A DNA stretch of 36,628 bases from Rhodospirillaceae bacterium (GTDB lineage: Bacteria; Pseudomonadota; Alphaproteobacteria; Bin65). Where the stretch lies: NCBI GenBank assembly GCA_028819475.1, contig JAPPLJ010000028.1, positions 1 to 36,628 of the forward strand. The letters are read 5' to 3'. Positions within the stretch are counted from its first letter, which is position 1; each line of letters begins with the position of its first letter. Of this stretch, positions 1 through 8,281 are shown in pieces. Under the pieces are notes generated by a model, which was given only the letters and a program-made list of their open reading frames with translations, was not told the origin of the DNA and searched no databases. The position numbers were made by a program, and so were the translations under genes.

Positions 1-216
1 CGACAAACGGGCGGCCGAGCGTGACTCCGGACCGTCTGCTGCTCGATGTCATGGCGGGCTCTCCGGATTTACTTCCGGCATGCTGCCGGCAGGCGTCACC
101 TGACGGTACCGTCGCCGGCGCCCAGCGTCCACGGCTAGCGTCCGCAGGTTGCCCAGGACCGGAACCGGACGGCACGGCGGATTGGGAATGGCCGCGCGCC
201 GCCGCTTCCCGGCTGC

Positions 217-612
217 TCAGTGATAGCGCAGGTCGAGCTGGCTGAGGCCTTCTTCCAGGTAGGTTCCGAGCAGCGGAATGCCGACGAGATAATCGCCGGT
301 GTGATTGGTATGGCCGTTGCGCGCTTCCCGGAGCGCTTCCTCCCATTCCGTGCTGTCGAAGGTGCCCCGGCCGAGCCATGCGAGCGCCACGAGTTCGATC
401 TGCTCGTCCAGGTTCAGCGTGTCGATGAAGTCCACCAGTTCGCGATGTGCAGGATCGTCCTCGGGTTCGATTTCGTCGTCGAAATCGTCAAGGCGATCGA
501 ACCTGCGCCCGGAACTGGCCTCATCCGCCTTGTCCGTTTCGTCCAGGCCGGCATCGAAGGCCTCGACCCGCTCGATCAAGGCGGACACTGTCTCGATTGC
601 TATCGCCAACAT
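217..612 (-). CDS. DUF3775 domain protein
   Basis: Small acidic protein of 131 residues, function unknown. The C-terminal half has the DUF3775 pattern: a helix with LVDFIDTLN, then LDEQIELVALAWLGRG, then GIPLLGTYLEEGL near the end. The N-terminal half is rich in Asp and Glu (DDFDDEIEPEDDP) and probably disordered. There is no signal peptide or membrane segment, so it is likely cytoplasmic. The frame is open 13 codons further upstream, but the internal ATG at 612 is preferred: the family-like helix starts there (MLAIAIETV) and a G-rich stretch (GGGGGG) lies about 8 bases upstream. It is divergent from the fabI-type gene, with about 275 bp between the starts. DUF3775 proteins are common in alphaproteobacteria; I know of no assigned function and infer none. 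Confidence 0.82.
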   Translation of the reverse strand: MLAIAIETVSALIERVEAFDAGLDETDKADEASSGRRFDRLDDFDDEIEPEDDPAHRELVDFIDTLNLDEQIELVALAWLGRGTFDSTEWEEALREARNGHTNHTGDYLVGIPLLGTYLEEGLSQLDLRYH

Positions 613-887
613 CCTGTTTGCCCCCCATTCAGCTCCTTGAGCGCATGCCACATTCGCGGAAGAATCCGAATGACCTGAATCAAGATCGGGGAATTATCGT
701 CCGCCGGTCCATTCCGGCCGGCCCGGGGGACTTTCCACGCCGACGGGCGGCTTCCGCCTCCGGCCCATTCGTGGTTTAACCGCGCTGGATTTCCGTCGTG
801 GAATCCCGTCGGGGGCTTCCGTCCGGGAAAGGGATTCGGGGCATGCCGCAAGGCGCTGCGGACAGGATCGAGAGGACCGGCGACCTG

Positions 888-1697
888 ATGGCCGGCCGGC
901 GCGGGCTGGTCATGGGCGTGGCCAACGAGCGCTCGCTCGCCTGGGGCATCGCACGGGCCGCCGTGTCCCAGGGCGCCGAGATCGCCTTCACCTATCAGGA
1001 TATCGAGGCGATCGCGCGCCGCGCCGCGCCGCTGTGCGAGAGCACCGGCTCGCCCATCGTCATGCCGGCCGACGTCGCCGACCCGGCGGCCATGGACGCG
1101 CTGTTCGACCGGATCGGCAGCCTGTGGGGCGGGCTCGATTTCGCCGTCCACTCGCTGGCATTTTCCGACCGGCAGGAGCTGGCCGGCCGCTATATCGACA
1201 CCAGCCGGGACAATTTCCGCCAGACGCTGGAGATCAGCGCCTATTCCTTCACCGACCTGGCGCGCCGGGCCGAGCCGCTGATGACGGCCAGCGGCGACGG
1301 CGGCGGCGATGGGGGCGGCGATGGGGGCGGCGCGCTGCTCACGCTGACCTTCGACGGCTCGAACCGCGTCTTCCGCTCCTACAACGTCATGGGCGTCGCC
1401 AAGGCGGCGCTGGAGGCCAGCGTGCGCTATCTCGCCAACGACCTGGGCGGCGCCGGCATCCGGGTGAACGCGCTCTCCGCCGGCCCGATGCGCACGCTTG
1501 CCGGCGCCGGCGTCGGCGACGCGCGCTATCTCTACCAGTGGGTCGAGCGCAACGCTGCGCTCCGCCGCAACCCGACGCTGGAGGAGGTCGGCAACACCGG
1601 CCTCTACCTGATCTCGCCGCTCAGCGCCGGGGTCAGCGGCGAGGTCCATCATGTCGATTGCGGCTACAACGTCATCGGCATGGGCGTGGTGGATTAG
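888..1697 (+). CDS. fabI: Enoyl-ACP reductase, FabI type (SDR family)
   Basis: NAD(P)H-dependent reductase of 269 residues for the last step of each type II fatty-acid elongation cycle (trans-2-enoyl-ACP to acyl-ACP). The FabI-type Gly-rich nucleotide site is at residues 9-20 (MGVANERSLAWG). The catalytic Tyr-x6-Lys is Y165/K172 in SYNVMGVAKAAL, followed by VNALSAGPMRTLA at 193-205. Residue 155 (LTLTFDGS) is Phe where E. coli FabI has its first active-site-region Tyr (LTLSYLG); Y165 and K172 are intact. A DGGG-DGGG-DGGG loop (137-148), encoded by 12-bp tandem repeats, lies just before strand LLTLTF and is absent from E. coli FabI. ATG 888 is chosen because the family begins just before the nucleotide loop; AGAGG lies 12 bp upstream. 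In-frame starts at 798 and 843 would only add an unrelated extension. The gene appears monocistronic. Confidence 0.9.
   Translation: MAGRRGLVMGVANERSLAWGIARAAVSQGAEIAFTYQDIEAIARRAAPLCESTGSPIVMPADVADPAAMDALFDRIGSLWGGLDFAVHSLAFSDRQELAGRYIDTSRDNFRQTLEISAYSFTDLARRAEPLMTASGDGGGDGGGDGGGALLTLTFDGSNRVFRSYNVMGVAKAALEASVRYLANDLGGAGIRVNALSAGPMRTLAGAGVGDARYLYQWVERNAALRRNPTLEEVGNTGLYLISPLSAGVSGEVHHVDCGYNVIGMGVVD
1296..1331 (+). repeat. 12-bp in-frame tandem repeat in fabI
   Basis: Three units of 12 bp: GACGGCGGCGGC, then GATGGGGGCGGC twice. They encode DGGG three times. The last two units are identical and the first differs by synonymous bases. A multiple-of-3 unit keeps the frame whatever the copy number. 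Confidence 0.9.
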
Positions 1698-2980
1698 ATG
1701 CTCATTCGACCACCTGAATGGCAGTCAGATGAGACAACCTTAGGAACAATACTTAGCGCAAGTAAACTTCGTTCGTAGCATTCCAGAAGTAGAAGTGATT
1801 AGTGCGTGGCGAATGCTTATTTCGCGTTTGGTAGCTCAATGATGAGATCGCGACCAAAACGCATATCAGTAACTTCACACGCCTTCCGCAAAATTCTGAG
1901 TTTATCTCTATTGGATATATTAAGTCCTATGAACCAGCCCGGCGCAAATTCAGCGCATCGAGCTAAATCCGGGCGCCCAGGGTATATCTCTTCTATAGAC
2001 CGGGCAATATGATTGCGTGTTCTTCCACGTGCAGCAAGAGCTAATGCCTCTAATTTAGAGGGATATCTTTTTGATACTTTCTCTAATATTTCTATAAGAG
2101 CAGATGCCGCATTTTTTGCCTGGAACGTTTCACCAAATAACCGATATTCGACAATTCTACCCGATTGAGAATCAATCGTCTTGTCGGCAACGTCTGTCGC
2201 ACCTTTCACTGTCGCCTCTTTGGGCGCTGCACTTTCAACTGGTGCCCGAATACTCTTTTGATTGCCAGCCTCCCTTGGTTGTAGACAACGTAGAAAGTTT
2301 AGTACATCGTCACTTTTTGGAATACTACCCGAAATTGTTTCAGTCTGATCCCTTAACAATTCAACGAGAAGTTCTTCGGGTTCGGAAACGAGCTTTTCCC
2401 ATGCGTCTGGAATACTACGTGCCGCTTCCCATTGAGCGGAAAGATCGCGATAATCCTGCGTCGCTGCATCAAGGGCGTTGCCGGAAACCACTCTTGATCT
2501 CTCTAAGTATCGGACCAAAATTTTCCAACTATCAATTGCGTTTCGTTCAGCTAAGTTAAGGCGATAAAATCGGCGCTCCTCATAACTTCCTTGTCCACTG
2601 GGCAAGTAAAAATGCCATTCACGTCCATCCGTAAGGAGGCATAGTGGGATGCCTTGATGGAAGGCATATTCGAAAAGTTGGCGGTCGCCATCGCCGCCAC
2701 GTCCAACCGCTTTAACTTCGATGAATATAAATGGCCTTCTCCCGGTTCCCCACAAAGCGTAGTCAACCCGTCGTCTCTCGCTTCCATATTCAGGTACAAT
2801 TTGCGACGGGTCAGCGTCATCCCACCCAAGTGCCCGAAGAATTGGCATTACGATTCCCAGCGAAACCGCCGCCTCGTTCGGATAGGCATCAGCCGCGAGT
2901 CGAGCCTTTATGGTCGCAATTAGCTCTTCCATGGCATCACTAGATCAAGTATCCGATCTCTACTCTTGCCATACAGTAAT
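1698..2980. other. AT-rich island between the 3' ends of fabI and mcd
   Basis: Base composition changes abruptly at the fabI stop codon and returns to GC-rich at about 2985, where mcd ends. One 60-base line inside (2041-2100) is only about 28 % GC by direct count. The island carries a single gene, the HsdR_N-like nuclease. It sits exactly between two convergent genes, where an insertion would break neither. I found no flanking direct repeat, integrase or transposase, so horizontal acquisition is inferred from composition only. Confidence 0.7.
1817..2932 (-). CDS. Orphan HsdR_N-like (PD-(D/E)xK) nuclease-domain protein
   Basis: Protein of 371 residues. The N-terminal ~150 residues look like the type I restriction HsdR_N domain: a helical start with ALGWDD, then a nuclease-like core with Asp in RRVDYALW (~57) and E-x-K in FIFIEVKAVG (~69-77), then QLFEYAFHQGIPLCLLTDGREW, the usual strand pair after the active site. 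There is no helicase or ATPase domain and no hsdM or hsdS gene nearby. A variable Ser/Lys/Glu-rich linker (~195-260) leads to a separate C-terminal domain (~265-371; EYRLFGETFQAKNAASALIE, then WFIGLNISNRDKLRILRKAC) of a kind I associate with restriction-related and AAA-linked proteins, without a firm family name. Codon use is AT-rich, unlike every neighbour, supporting transfer. The 3' end faces fabI. Possible roles include genome defence or a mobile-element nuclease; none is shown. Confidence 0.75.
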   Translation of the reverse strand: MEELIATIKARLAADAYPNEAAVSLGIVMPILRALGWDDADPSQIVPEYGSERRRVDYALWGTGRRPFIFIEVKAVGRGGDGDRQLFEYAFHQGIPLCLLTDGREWHFYLPSGQGSYEERRFYRLNLAERNAIDSWKILVRYLERSRVVSGNALDAATQDYRDLSAQWEAARSIPDAWEKLVSEPEELLVELLRDQTETISGSIPKSDDVLNFLRCLQPREAGNQKSIRAPVESAAPKEATVKGATDVADKTIDSQSGRIVEYRLFGETFQAKNAASALIEILEKVSKRYPSKLEALALAARGRTRNHIARSIEEIYPGRPDLARCAEFAPGWFIGLNISNRDKLRILRKACEVTDMRFGRDLIIELPNAK

Positions 2981-2983
2981 CTC

Positions 2984-4663
2984 CTAATTCCGCCGCTCGA
3001 TCAAACCCCGGGCGATGATGTGGGCCTGGATTTCGGCGGCGCCTTCGAAAATGTTGAGGATGCGGGCGTCGCACAGCACGCGGCTGATTTCGTATTCCTG
3101 GGCATAGCCGTTGCCGCCGTGGACCTGCAGCGCATTGTCGGCATTCGCCCAGGCGACCCGGGCGGCGAGCAGCTTGGCCATGCCGGCCTCGATATCGCAG
3201 CGCCGGCCGCTATCCTTCTGGCGCGCGGCGAACCAGGTGAGCTGGCGCACCATCATGGTCTCGACCGCCATCCAAGCGATCTTGCCGGCAACCCGCGGGA
3301 ATTCGTAGATCGCCTTGCCGAACTGCATACGCTCCCGGCCATAGGCGAGGCCGAGCTCCATGGCGTTCCGGGCGACGCCGACGGCGCGCGCCGCGGTCTG
3401 GATGCGCGCGCTCTCGAAGGTCGCCATGAGCTGCTTGAAGCCCTCGCCCTCGGCCGCGCCGAGCAGGCAATCCGCCGGCACCTCGAAACCGTCGAAGCCG
3501 ATCTCGTATTCCTTCATGCCGCGGTAGCCGAGGACGTGGATCTCCCCGCCCGACATGCCCGGCGCCGGGAAGGGCTCGGCATCGGTGCCGCGCGGCTTGG
3601 GCGCGATGAACATGGAAAGCCCGCGATAGCCCGGCCGGTCCGGGTCGGTGCGCGCCAGCAGGGTCATCATGTCGGTGCGCGCCGCGTGGGTGATCCAGGT
3701 CTTGTTGCCGGTGACGCGGTAGACGTCGCCGTCGCGGACCGCACGGGTGCGCAGGCTGGCGAGGTCGGAGCCGGTGTTGGGCTCGGTGAACACGGCGGTC
3801 GGCAGCACCGCCCCCGAGGCGATTTTCGGCAGCCATTCGTCGCGCTGGGCGGGCGTGCCGGCCAGCCGGATCAACTCGCCGGCGATCTCCGAGCGGGTGC
3901 CCAGCGAACCGACGCCGATATAGCCGCGCGACAGTTCCTCTGTGACGATGCACATGGCGACCTTGCCGAGGCCGAGGCCGCCGAAGTCCTCCGGGATCGT
4001 CAGGCCGAACACGCCCAAATCCGCCAGTTCGTTGACCACGTCCATCGGGATCAGCACGTCCTCGACATGCCAGCCATGGGCGTGGGGCGCGATCTTCTCG
4101 TCGGTGAAGCGGCGGAACTGGTCGCGGATCATAGCCAGCATCTCGTCGTCCAGCCCGTCGTCGCCGAAGCCCGTATCGGCGATCAGGGCTACGAGGCGCA
4201 TCCGGGCCGCGTCGCTGTTGCCGTTTCCGATCAGCGTCCGCACTGCCGGTATCCCGAAGGCTGCGATCGCTGTCTCGGGCACGCCCATGTCGGCCGGGCG
4301 CAGCACCTCGCCCTGGCTGATCGCAATGCCGCCCTTAAGCTGGGCAAGATATTCGCCGAAGCCGGCCTGGAGGATGAGCCGTTCGGTTTCGCCGAGCCGC
4401 CCGGCGGCGTCGAGCCGTTCGGCCCAGGCCAGCGTTTGCTCCAGCGCTGCGACATAGGTGTTGAACCAGGCCAGGCCGTGGGCGGCGAACTGCTGCCGCT
4501 CCAGCAAGGCCGGATCGACCTTCCCGCCGGGGGCCACCAGACCGGCGACAGCGCGGCGCGCCGTGTCCTTCAGCGCCTCGGCGGCCTCGAGCGCGTCGCG
4601 GCACAGGGACAGCAGATCGGGAAGCAGGCCACTGTCGGCTGCGGGGCGGGACATCTCGTTCAT
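2984..4663 (-). CDS. mcd: (2S)-Methylsuccinyl-CoA dehydrogenase
   Basis: Flavin-dependent acyl-CoA dehydrogenase of 559 residues, predicted to oxidise (2S)-methylsuccinyl-CoA to mesaconyl-CoA in the ethylmalonyl-CoA pathway. An N-terminal helical extension of ~165 residues (including AAHGLAWFNTYVAALEQ and FGEYLAQLKGGI) precedes the normal acyl-CoA dehydrogenase fold; this extension is characteristic of Mcd and absent from ordinary ~390-residue family members. The core shows FTEPNTGSDLASL, KTWITHA and the C-terminal IFEGAAEIQ, where E540 is the expected catalytic base. The frame is open far upstream (to 5635), but that part is a shadow of the CapA-like gene; ATG 4663 (MNEMSRP) fits the family start, with 4654 as an alternative. 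The Shine-Dalgarno is weak. It lies 68 bp downstream of the CapA-like gene on the same strand, possibly co-transcribed. Pathway partners ecm and ccr are 5-8 kb away. Confidence 0.9.
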   Translation of the reverse strand: MNEMSRPAADSGLLPDLLSLCRDALEAAEALKDTARRAVAGLVAPGGKVDPALLERQQFAAHGLAWFNTYVAALEQTLAWAERLDAAGRLGETERLILQAGFGEYLAQLKGGIAISQGEVLRPADMGVPETAIAAFGIPAVRTLIGNGNSDAARMRLVALIADTGFGDDGLDDEMLAMIRDQFRRFTDEKIAPHAHGWHVEDVLIPMDVVNELADLGVFGLTIPEDFGGLGLGKVAMCIVTEELSRGYIGVGSLGTRSEIAGELIRLAGTPAQRDEWLPKIASGAVLPTAVFTEPNTGSDLASLRTRAVRDGDVYRVTGNKTWITHAARTDMMTLLARTDPDRPGYRGLSMFIAPKPRGTDAEPFPAPGMSGGEIHVLGYRGMKEYEIGFDGFEVPADCLLGAAEGEGFKQLMATFESARIQTAARAVGVARNAMELGLAYGRERMQFGKAIYEFPRVAGKIAWMAVETMMVRQLTWFAARQKDSGRRCDIEAGMAKLLAARVAWANADNALQVHGGNGYAQEYEISRVLCDARILNIFEGAAEIQAHIIARGLIERRN

Positions 4664-4731
4664 CGCAGGGCGTTTCCGATCGCGCTGGCGCGCCGGGCCG
4701 CACTCGGCCGGGCGCCGCCTCAACATTCTCT

Positions 4732-6072
4732 TCAATATTCTTCTGGCACCCGGTCCTGTCGATGGGCCGGGCCGCAGGCATTTTGCCGCCAGTAAGCCGG
4801 GCTTGCCGGCAACCGGTTGGCCGGCGGCAGGTGCCCGTTCAGATGGTCGAGATGGCGCTGCGCCTCGGGCCCGGCCCGGTCGATGGCCTCGACCTGCATC
4901 CGGCCGTCCCGGTTGCGCACCCAAATCGGGATCCAGCCGAAGGCGGCGACCCGCAGCTTGCCCGCCGAAGCCGGCCGCGAGTCCGGCGCGAGGCCGAGCA
5001 GCAGGATCAGCGAGCTGCGCCGCGCCAGGCTGATCTGGTTGGAGACGAAGTTGCCGAGCGAATAGGCGATCAGGCCTTCGCGGCCGTCCTTCGCGACATG
5101 CTTCTCGACCGGCTGCATGACATGGGGATGGGTGCCGATCACGGCGGCGGCGCCGGCCTCGATGGCGGCAGCGGCAAGCGCACGCTGGCGCGGCTCGGGC
5201 TCGTGTTCGTATTCGGCGCCCCAGTGCGGCGCAAGGATCACGGCGTCGATATCGTCGCGCCGGGCGAGTCCCGCGATGATGCCGAGCACCCGTGCCCGGT
5301 CGCGGTAGCAGCGCAGCACCTGGCCGTCCCGGTCCGGGATGCCGTTGGTGCCGTAGGTGCAGCCGAGCCAGGCGATCCGCCGCGTCCGGTCCGACCTGTC
5401 GGTCTCCGAAACCGCATACCAGGGCTGACCGTCCCCGCCCCGCTTGCGCGTGCCGGTGTGTTTCAGCCCTGCCGCCGCGATGGCGTCGATCGTCCGGTCG
5501 GCGCCGACGGCGTAGCGGTCGAGCGCATGGTTGTTGGCGGTCAGCAGAACGTCGAAACCCGCCTTCTTCAGCGCGCCCAGCACCGACGGGTGATAGTTGA
5601 ACATCGGATAGCCGCTGTAGACCCAGCCATCCCAAAGCCGGTCCGGCGGGGCGGTCGTGCGCCCGGTCTTGGTGATCCCGGCCGCGGCGGGGCCCTCCAG
5701 GTTGGCGAAGGCGATATCGGCGCCCAGGATCAGGTCGGCGACCGGGCGGAACAGGCTGAGATAGCCGTCTTTCCGCGTCGCGGCGAACTTCTGCACCGCA
5801 TCGTGCAACAGCACGTCGCCGACCGCCGCGACGGTAATGAGCTCCGAAGCCTCCGCCCCGCCACGGAAGGCGATCCCGTCCCCGGTTGCGGTCATGCCCG
5901 TCGCGCCGTCCGCGCAGGAAGGCGGCCGCCCGGATTCCGCCGCCGCAGGGCCGGACCCGGCCCCGGCCCCGAAAAGAACTGGGACAAGGGCGAACAGGGC
6001 GGCGGCAACGGGCGAACAGCGGCTGACATGGCGCGCGGCATGGTGCGCGCGCCTCCGGAAGAGCGCAACCAT
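4732..6072 (-). CDS. CapA family protein (calcineurin-like metallophosphoesterase fold)
   Basis: Protein of 446 residues with a likely signal peptide (R/H-rich start, hydrophobic VAAALFALVPVLFG, then Ala-rich region), so probably exported. The mature part has the CapA/PgsA metallophosphoesterase pattern: AVGDVLLHD, FANLEGP, LTANNHALDR, LAPHWGAEYEHEP, GTHPHVMQP and YSLGNFVSNQ. CapA proteins are known from poly-gamma-glutamate capsule systems, but many relatives occur without capBC and have no proven substrate; no capB or capC gene is visible here. Start ATG 6072 (MVALFRR) is preferred over an upstream in-frame start at 6159 because it begins the signal peptide and has AGAGA about 10 bp upstream. 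The gene is divergent from the lytic transglycosylase gene (137 bp between starts), which fits a cell-envelope role, and lies upstream of mcd on the same strand. Confidence 0.85.
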   Translation of the reverse strand: MVALFRRRAHHAARHVSRCSPVAAALFALVPVLFGAGAGSGPAAAESGRPPSCADGATGMTATGDGIAFRGGAEASELITVAAVGDVLLHDAVQKFAATRKDGYLSLFRPVADLILGADIAFANLEGPAAAGITKTGRTTAPPDRLWDGWVYSGYPMFNYHPSVLGALKKAGFDVLLTANNHALDRYAVGADRTIDAIAAAGLKHTGTRKRGGDGQPWYAVSETDRSDRTRRIAWLGCTYGTNGIPDRDGQVLRCYRDRARVLGIIAGLARRDDIDAVILAPHWGAEYEHEPEPRQRALAAAAIEAGAAAVIGTHPHVMQPVEKHVAKDGREGLIAYSLGNFVSNQISLARRSSLILLLGLAPDSRPASAGKLRVAAFGWIPIWVRNRDGRMQVEAIDRAGPEAQRHLDHLNGHLPPANRLPASPAYWRQNACGPAHRQDRVPEEY

Positions 6073-6209
6073 GATGGAGTCTCTAGCGGACAAGCGGGCC
6101 GGACGGCAACGGCGGATAACAGGAAAGCGATGCCGGGGCGCGCTGACTCTGGTCCACAATCCGATTTCCTGCGATATGAGCAGGCGGACCGCCTGGAAGG
6201 CTCGCCCTG

Positions 6210-7397
6210 ATGCGCCATATCCTTACGGCAGCGCTTGCCGCCTCGCTTACCTTCGCGATTGCTGCGCCGGGCCATGCCGCCGGTTTCCCGGCCTGCGTCG
6301 ACGGCCTGAAGCGGGCCGCCGGCAAGGCCGGCATCCGGAAGTCGGTGGTGCGCAGGGCGCTCGACATTGCCGAACCGGACGCGCGGGTGCTGCGCCTGTC
6401 GACGGTGCAGCCGGAACGCCGCATCCCGATCTGGGACTACCTGGCCTTCGTGGTCGACGACCAGCGGGTCCGCGAGGGCAAGGCGGCAATGCGCCGGCAC
6501 GCCGCCGCGCTGCGCCGGGCGGAGAAGCGCTTCGGCGTGAACCGCCACGTCATCGCCGCGATCTGGGGCGTCGAGACCGACTACGGCAAGACCGCGGGCC
6601 GGAACTTCCTGCCCCATGCGCTCGCGACCCTGACCTGCCGCGGCGGCCGGCGCGAAGCCTTCTGGCGGCGGGAATTGCTGGCGGCGCTGAGGATCGTCGA
6701 TGCCGGAGACCTGCCGCTCGCCAAGCTTTACGGCTCCTGGGCCGGCGCGTTCGGCCAGACCCAGTTCATGCCGTCGACCTACCGGCGCCTGGCGGTCGAT
6801 TTCGACGGCGATGGCCGCAAGGACCTGGTGAGTTCTGTGCCCGACGCGCTCGGCTCGGCCGCCAACTATCTGCGCCGCGCCGGCTGGCGCACCGGGGTGC
6901 CGCGCATCATCGAAGTACGCGTTCCCGGCAATTATCGCGGCCCGGAAGGGCGGAAGCGCAAGGCGTCGCTGGACGAGTGGGCAGCGCGGGGTGCCAAGCG
7001 GATGGACAAGCGGCGCCTCAAGGGCAAGCTGCGCGCCGGACTGCTGCGCCCGGCCGGCGCGGACGGCCCGGCTTTCCTGACCTTCCGCAACTTCGACGCG
7101 CTGTACGCGTACAACCACGCAGAATCGTACGCGCTGGCGGTGGCGCACCTCGCCGACCGCCTCGCCGGGCGCGGCCGGTTCCGCGCGGCCTGGCCGACCG
7201 ACGACCCCGGCCTGTCGCGCATCGAGCGCAAGCGGCTCCAGGAACTGCTGATCGCCAAAGGCTATAACCCCGGCGAACCGGACGGCAAGATCGGCCCGAA
7301 GAGCCGCGCCGCGATCCGCGAGGCCGAGCGCGATTTCGGCCTGCCCGTCACCGGCCGGGCCGCCCGGCGAATCTACCGGGCGCTCGGCGGGAAGTAG
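6210..7397 (+). CDS. Lytic murein transglycosylase, MltB type, with C-terminal peptidoglycan-binding domain
   Basis: Protein of 395 residues that should cleave the MurNAc-GlcNAc bond of peptidoglycan in the periplasm, forming 1,6-anhydro ends. A signal peptide (1-23, ending GHAA) has no lipobox, so it is soluble rather than a lipoprotein like E. coli MltB. The catalytic Glu is E122 in IWGVETDYGK. GSWAGAFGQTQFMPSTY and DFDGDGRKDL are typical of the family, as is the later YNHAESYALAVAHLADR. Residues ~333-395 form a PG_binding_1 domain (LQELLIAKGYNPGEPDGKIGP). ATG 6210 directly begins the signal peptide. It is divergent from the CapA-like gene and convergent with the GyrI-like gene, from which a REP-like inverted repeat separates it. 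Confidence 0.92.
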   Translation: MRHILTAALAASLTFAIAAPGHAAGFPACVDGLKRAAGKAGIRKSVVRRALDIAEPDARVLRLSTVQPERRIPIWDYLAFVVDDQRVREGKAAMRRHAAALRRAEKRFGVNRHVIAAIWGVETDYGKTAGRNFLPHALATLTCRGGRREAFWRRELLAALRIVDAGDLPLAKLYGSWAGAFGQTQFMPSTYRRLAVDFDGDGRKDLVSSVPDALGSAANYLRRAGWRTGVPRIIEVRVPGNYRGPEGRKRKASLDEWAARGAKRMDKRRLKGKLRAGLLRPAGADGPAFLTFRNFDALYAYNHAESYALAVAHLADRLAGRGRFRAAWPTDDPGLSRIERKRLQELLIAKGYNPGEPDGKIGPKSRAAIREAERDFGLPVTGRAARRIYRALGGK

Positions 7398-7403
7398 CCG
7401 CGG

Positions 7404-7518
7404 CCCTTCGATACGCCCCGGCCGGGGGCCGGGGCTACTCAGGGTGAGGGTGAAGGGGAGAAGAAAACCATACCAACGCCTCATCCCGAGTAGGCCCCGC
7501 AGGGGCCGTATCGAGGGA
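7404..7518. repeat. REP-like inverted pair between convergent genes
   Basis: Two related units face each other. CCCTTCGATACG at 7404-7415 pairs with CGTATCGAGGG at 7507-7517, and GGGGCTACTC followed by AGGGTGAGG (7431-7449) pairs with CCTCATCCCGAGTAGGCCCC (7479-7498). Each unit also has an inner GC hairpin. The arrangement can fold into one long cruciform and sits where mltB-type (+) and GyrI-like (-) transcripts converge, so it could act as a two-way terminator. Similar CGATACG / GAGTAG repeats are widespread in alphaproteobacterial intergenic DNA (from memory). Confidence 0.75.
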
Positions 7519-7531
7519 CGCGCTCCGATCG

Positions 7532-8020
7532 CTACCGCACCGGCACCCAGATCGAGACGTCGCCGGTGAAGGTCTCCGGGTCGAAACGGTCGTCGTAGTA
7601 TTCGAAATCGTACCAGGCCCGCAGTTCGGCGCCGCTCTCCGGCACCCAGGTCCCGTAGATATGGTCGTAGGCGTTGCGGAATTCGGCGGCGACGTCGCCG
7701 CCGGCGAGCCGGACGGTGAAGATCGCGAACCGGCCGCCTTCCAGCACCTTCCAATACGGTTTTTCCCGACCGAACAAGGCGTCCGGCAGGTTGCCGATCT
7801 GGCTGACCTCGACGGCCGGCGCGTAGATCAGGTCGCCGGCCGCCATGTCCACCACTTCGTTGATGCCGAGGGTATGAAGGCCGATGCGGTCGGGAATTTG
7901 CCCGATATACGGCGCGAAGCGCCGCCAGACCGCCGGTCCGTCCAGCCCCTCGCCCCGGCGGAACGGTTGTGCCAGTCCAACGGCGATGAGGTCGCCGCGG
8001 GTTGCGAATGTGATGTCCAA
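7532..8020 (-). CDS. GyrI-like / AraC effector-binding domain protein, copy 1
   Basis: Protein of 162 residues. The whole chain is one GyrI-like small-molecule-binding domain: VVDMAAGDLIYAPAVEVS, then LEGGRFAIFTVRLAGG, then AYDHIYGTWVPESG, YDFEYYDDRFDPET and the final SIWVPVR strand. There is no DNA-binding domain, so it is a stand-alone binder rather than a regulator with its own HTH. Start TTG 8020 is chosen because it aligns residue by residue with the start of the paralogue at 8770 and gives exactly the same length; GGGAA lies upstream. A longer frame up to 8185 has no homologous sequence in its extra part. The two copies probably arose by tandem duplication. The AT-rich stretch 8191-8220 lies upstream. 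Function unknown; related domains bind hydrophobic or cationic drugs or gyrase. Confidence 0.82.
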   Translation of the reverse strand: MDITFATRGDLIAVGLAQPFRRGEGLDGPAVWRRFAPYIGQIPDRIGLHTLGINEVVDMAAGDLIYAPAVEVSQIGNLPDALFGREKPYWKVLEGGRFAIFTVRLAGGDVAAEFRNAYDHIYGTWVPESGAELRAWYDFEYYDDRFDPETFTGDVSIWVPVR

Positions 8021-8190
8021 GGTCAGGGTTCCCGGTCCGGATTGCGGGTCGCGGGCCGAACGACAGGGAACGGTATCGGCCGCTCCTGCAACGCGCCTGC
8101 CGGGCCGGGGATCGCAGTTCCGGGCCGGGCCAAGCGGTCTTCGGGGGTCGGTTCGACACGCATGCCGGCTCCATACAGGCGGCACGCAAG

Positions 8191-8220
8191 GAATTGAAAT
8201 TAATTAATTTTATTGAAATT
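8191..8220. promoter_or_regulatory. AT-rich block with direct repeats upstream of GyrI-like copy 1
   Basis: A 30-bp stretch of almost only A and T in otherwise GC-rich DNA. ATTGAAATT occurs twice (8193-8201 and 8212-8220), 19 bp apart, flanking the palindrome-like AATTAATTAATT. It lies about 170 bp upstream of the TTG start of copy 1 and downstream of copy 2, so it could hold a promoter or regulator site for copy 1. No clear -35/-10 pair was assigned. Confidence 0.4.
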
Positions 8221-8281
8221 CAGCCAACGTTAGCGGGAACTTCTCGCAGGAATTTGGCCGGCCCGCCGCCGGCACGTCGCG

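Noticed and set aside
1698..2990. Attachment-site duplication around the AT-rich island
   Set aside because: No convincing direct repeat was found at the two composition borders, and no integrase gene is present.
2966..4795. Long plus-strand frame (609 codons) opposite mcd
   Set aside because: Antisense shadow of a high-GC gene; His/Gly/Ala-rich without family features.
4664..5635. Upstream extension of the mcd frame on the minus strand, giving an 883-residue chain
   Set aside because: The added part overlaps the well-supported CapA-like gene in another frame and is Arg/Ala-rich shadow sequence; the Mcd family start fits 4663.
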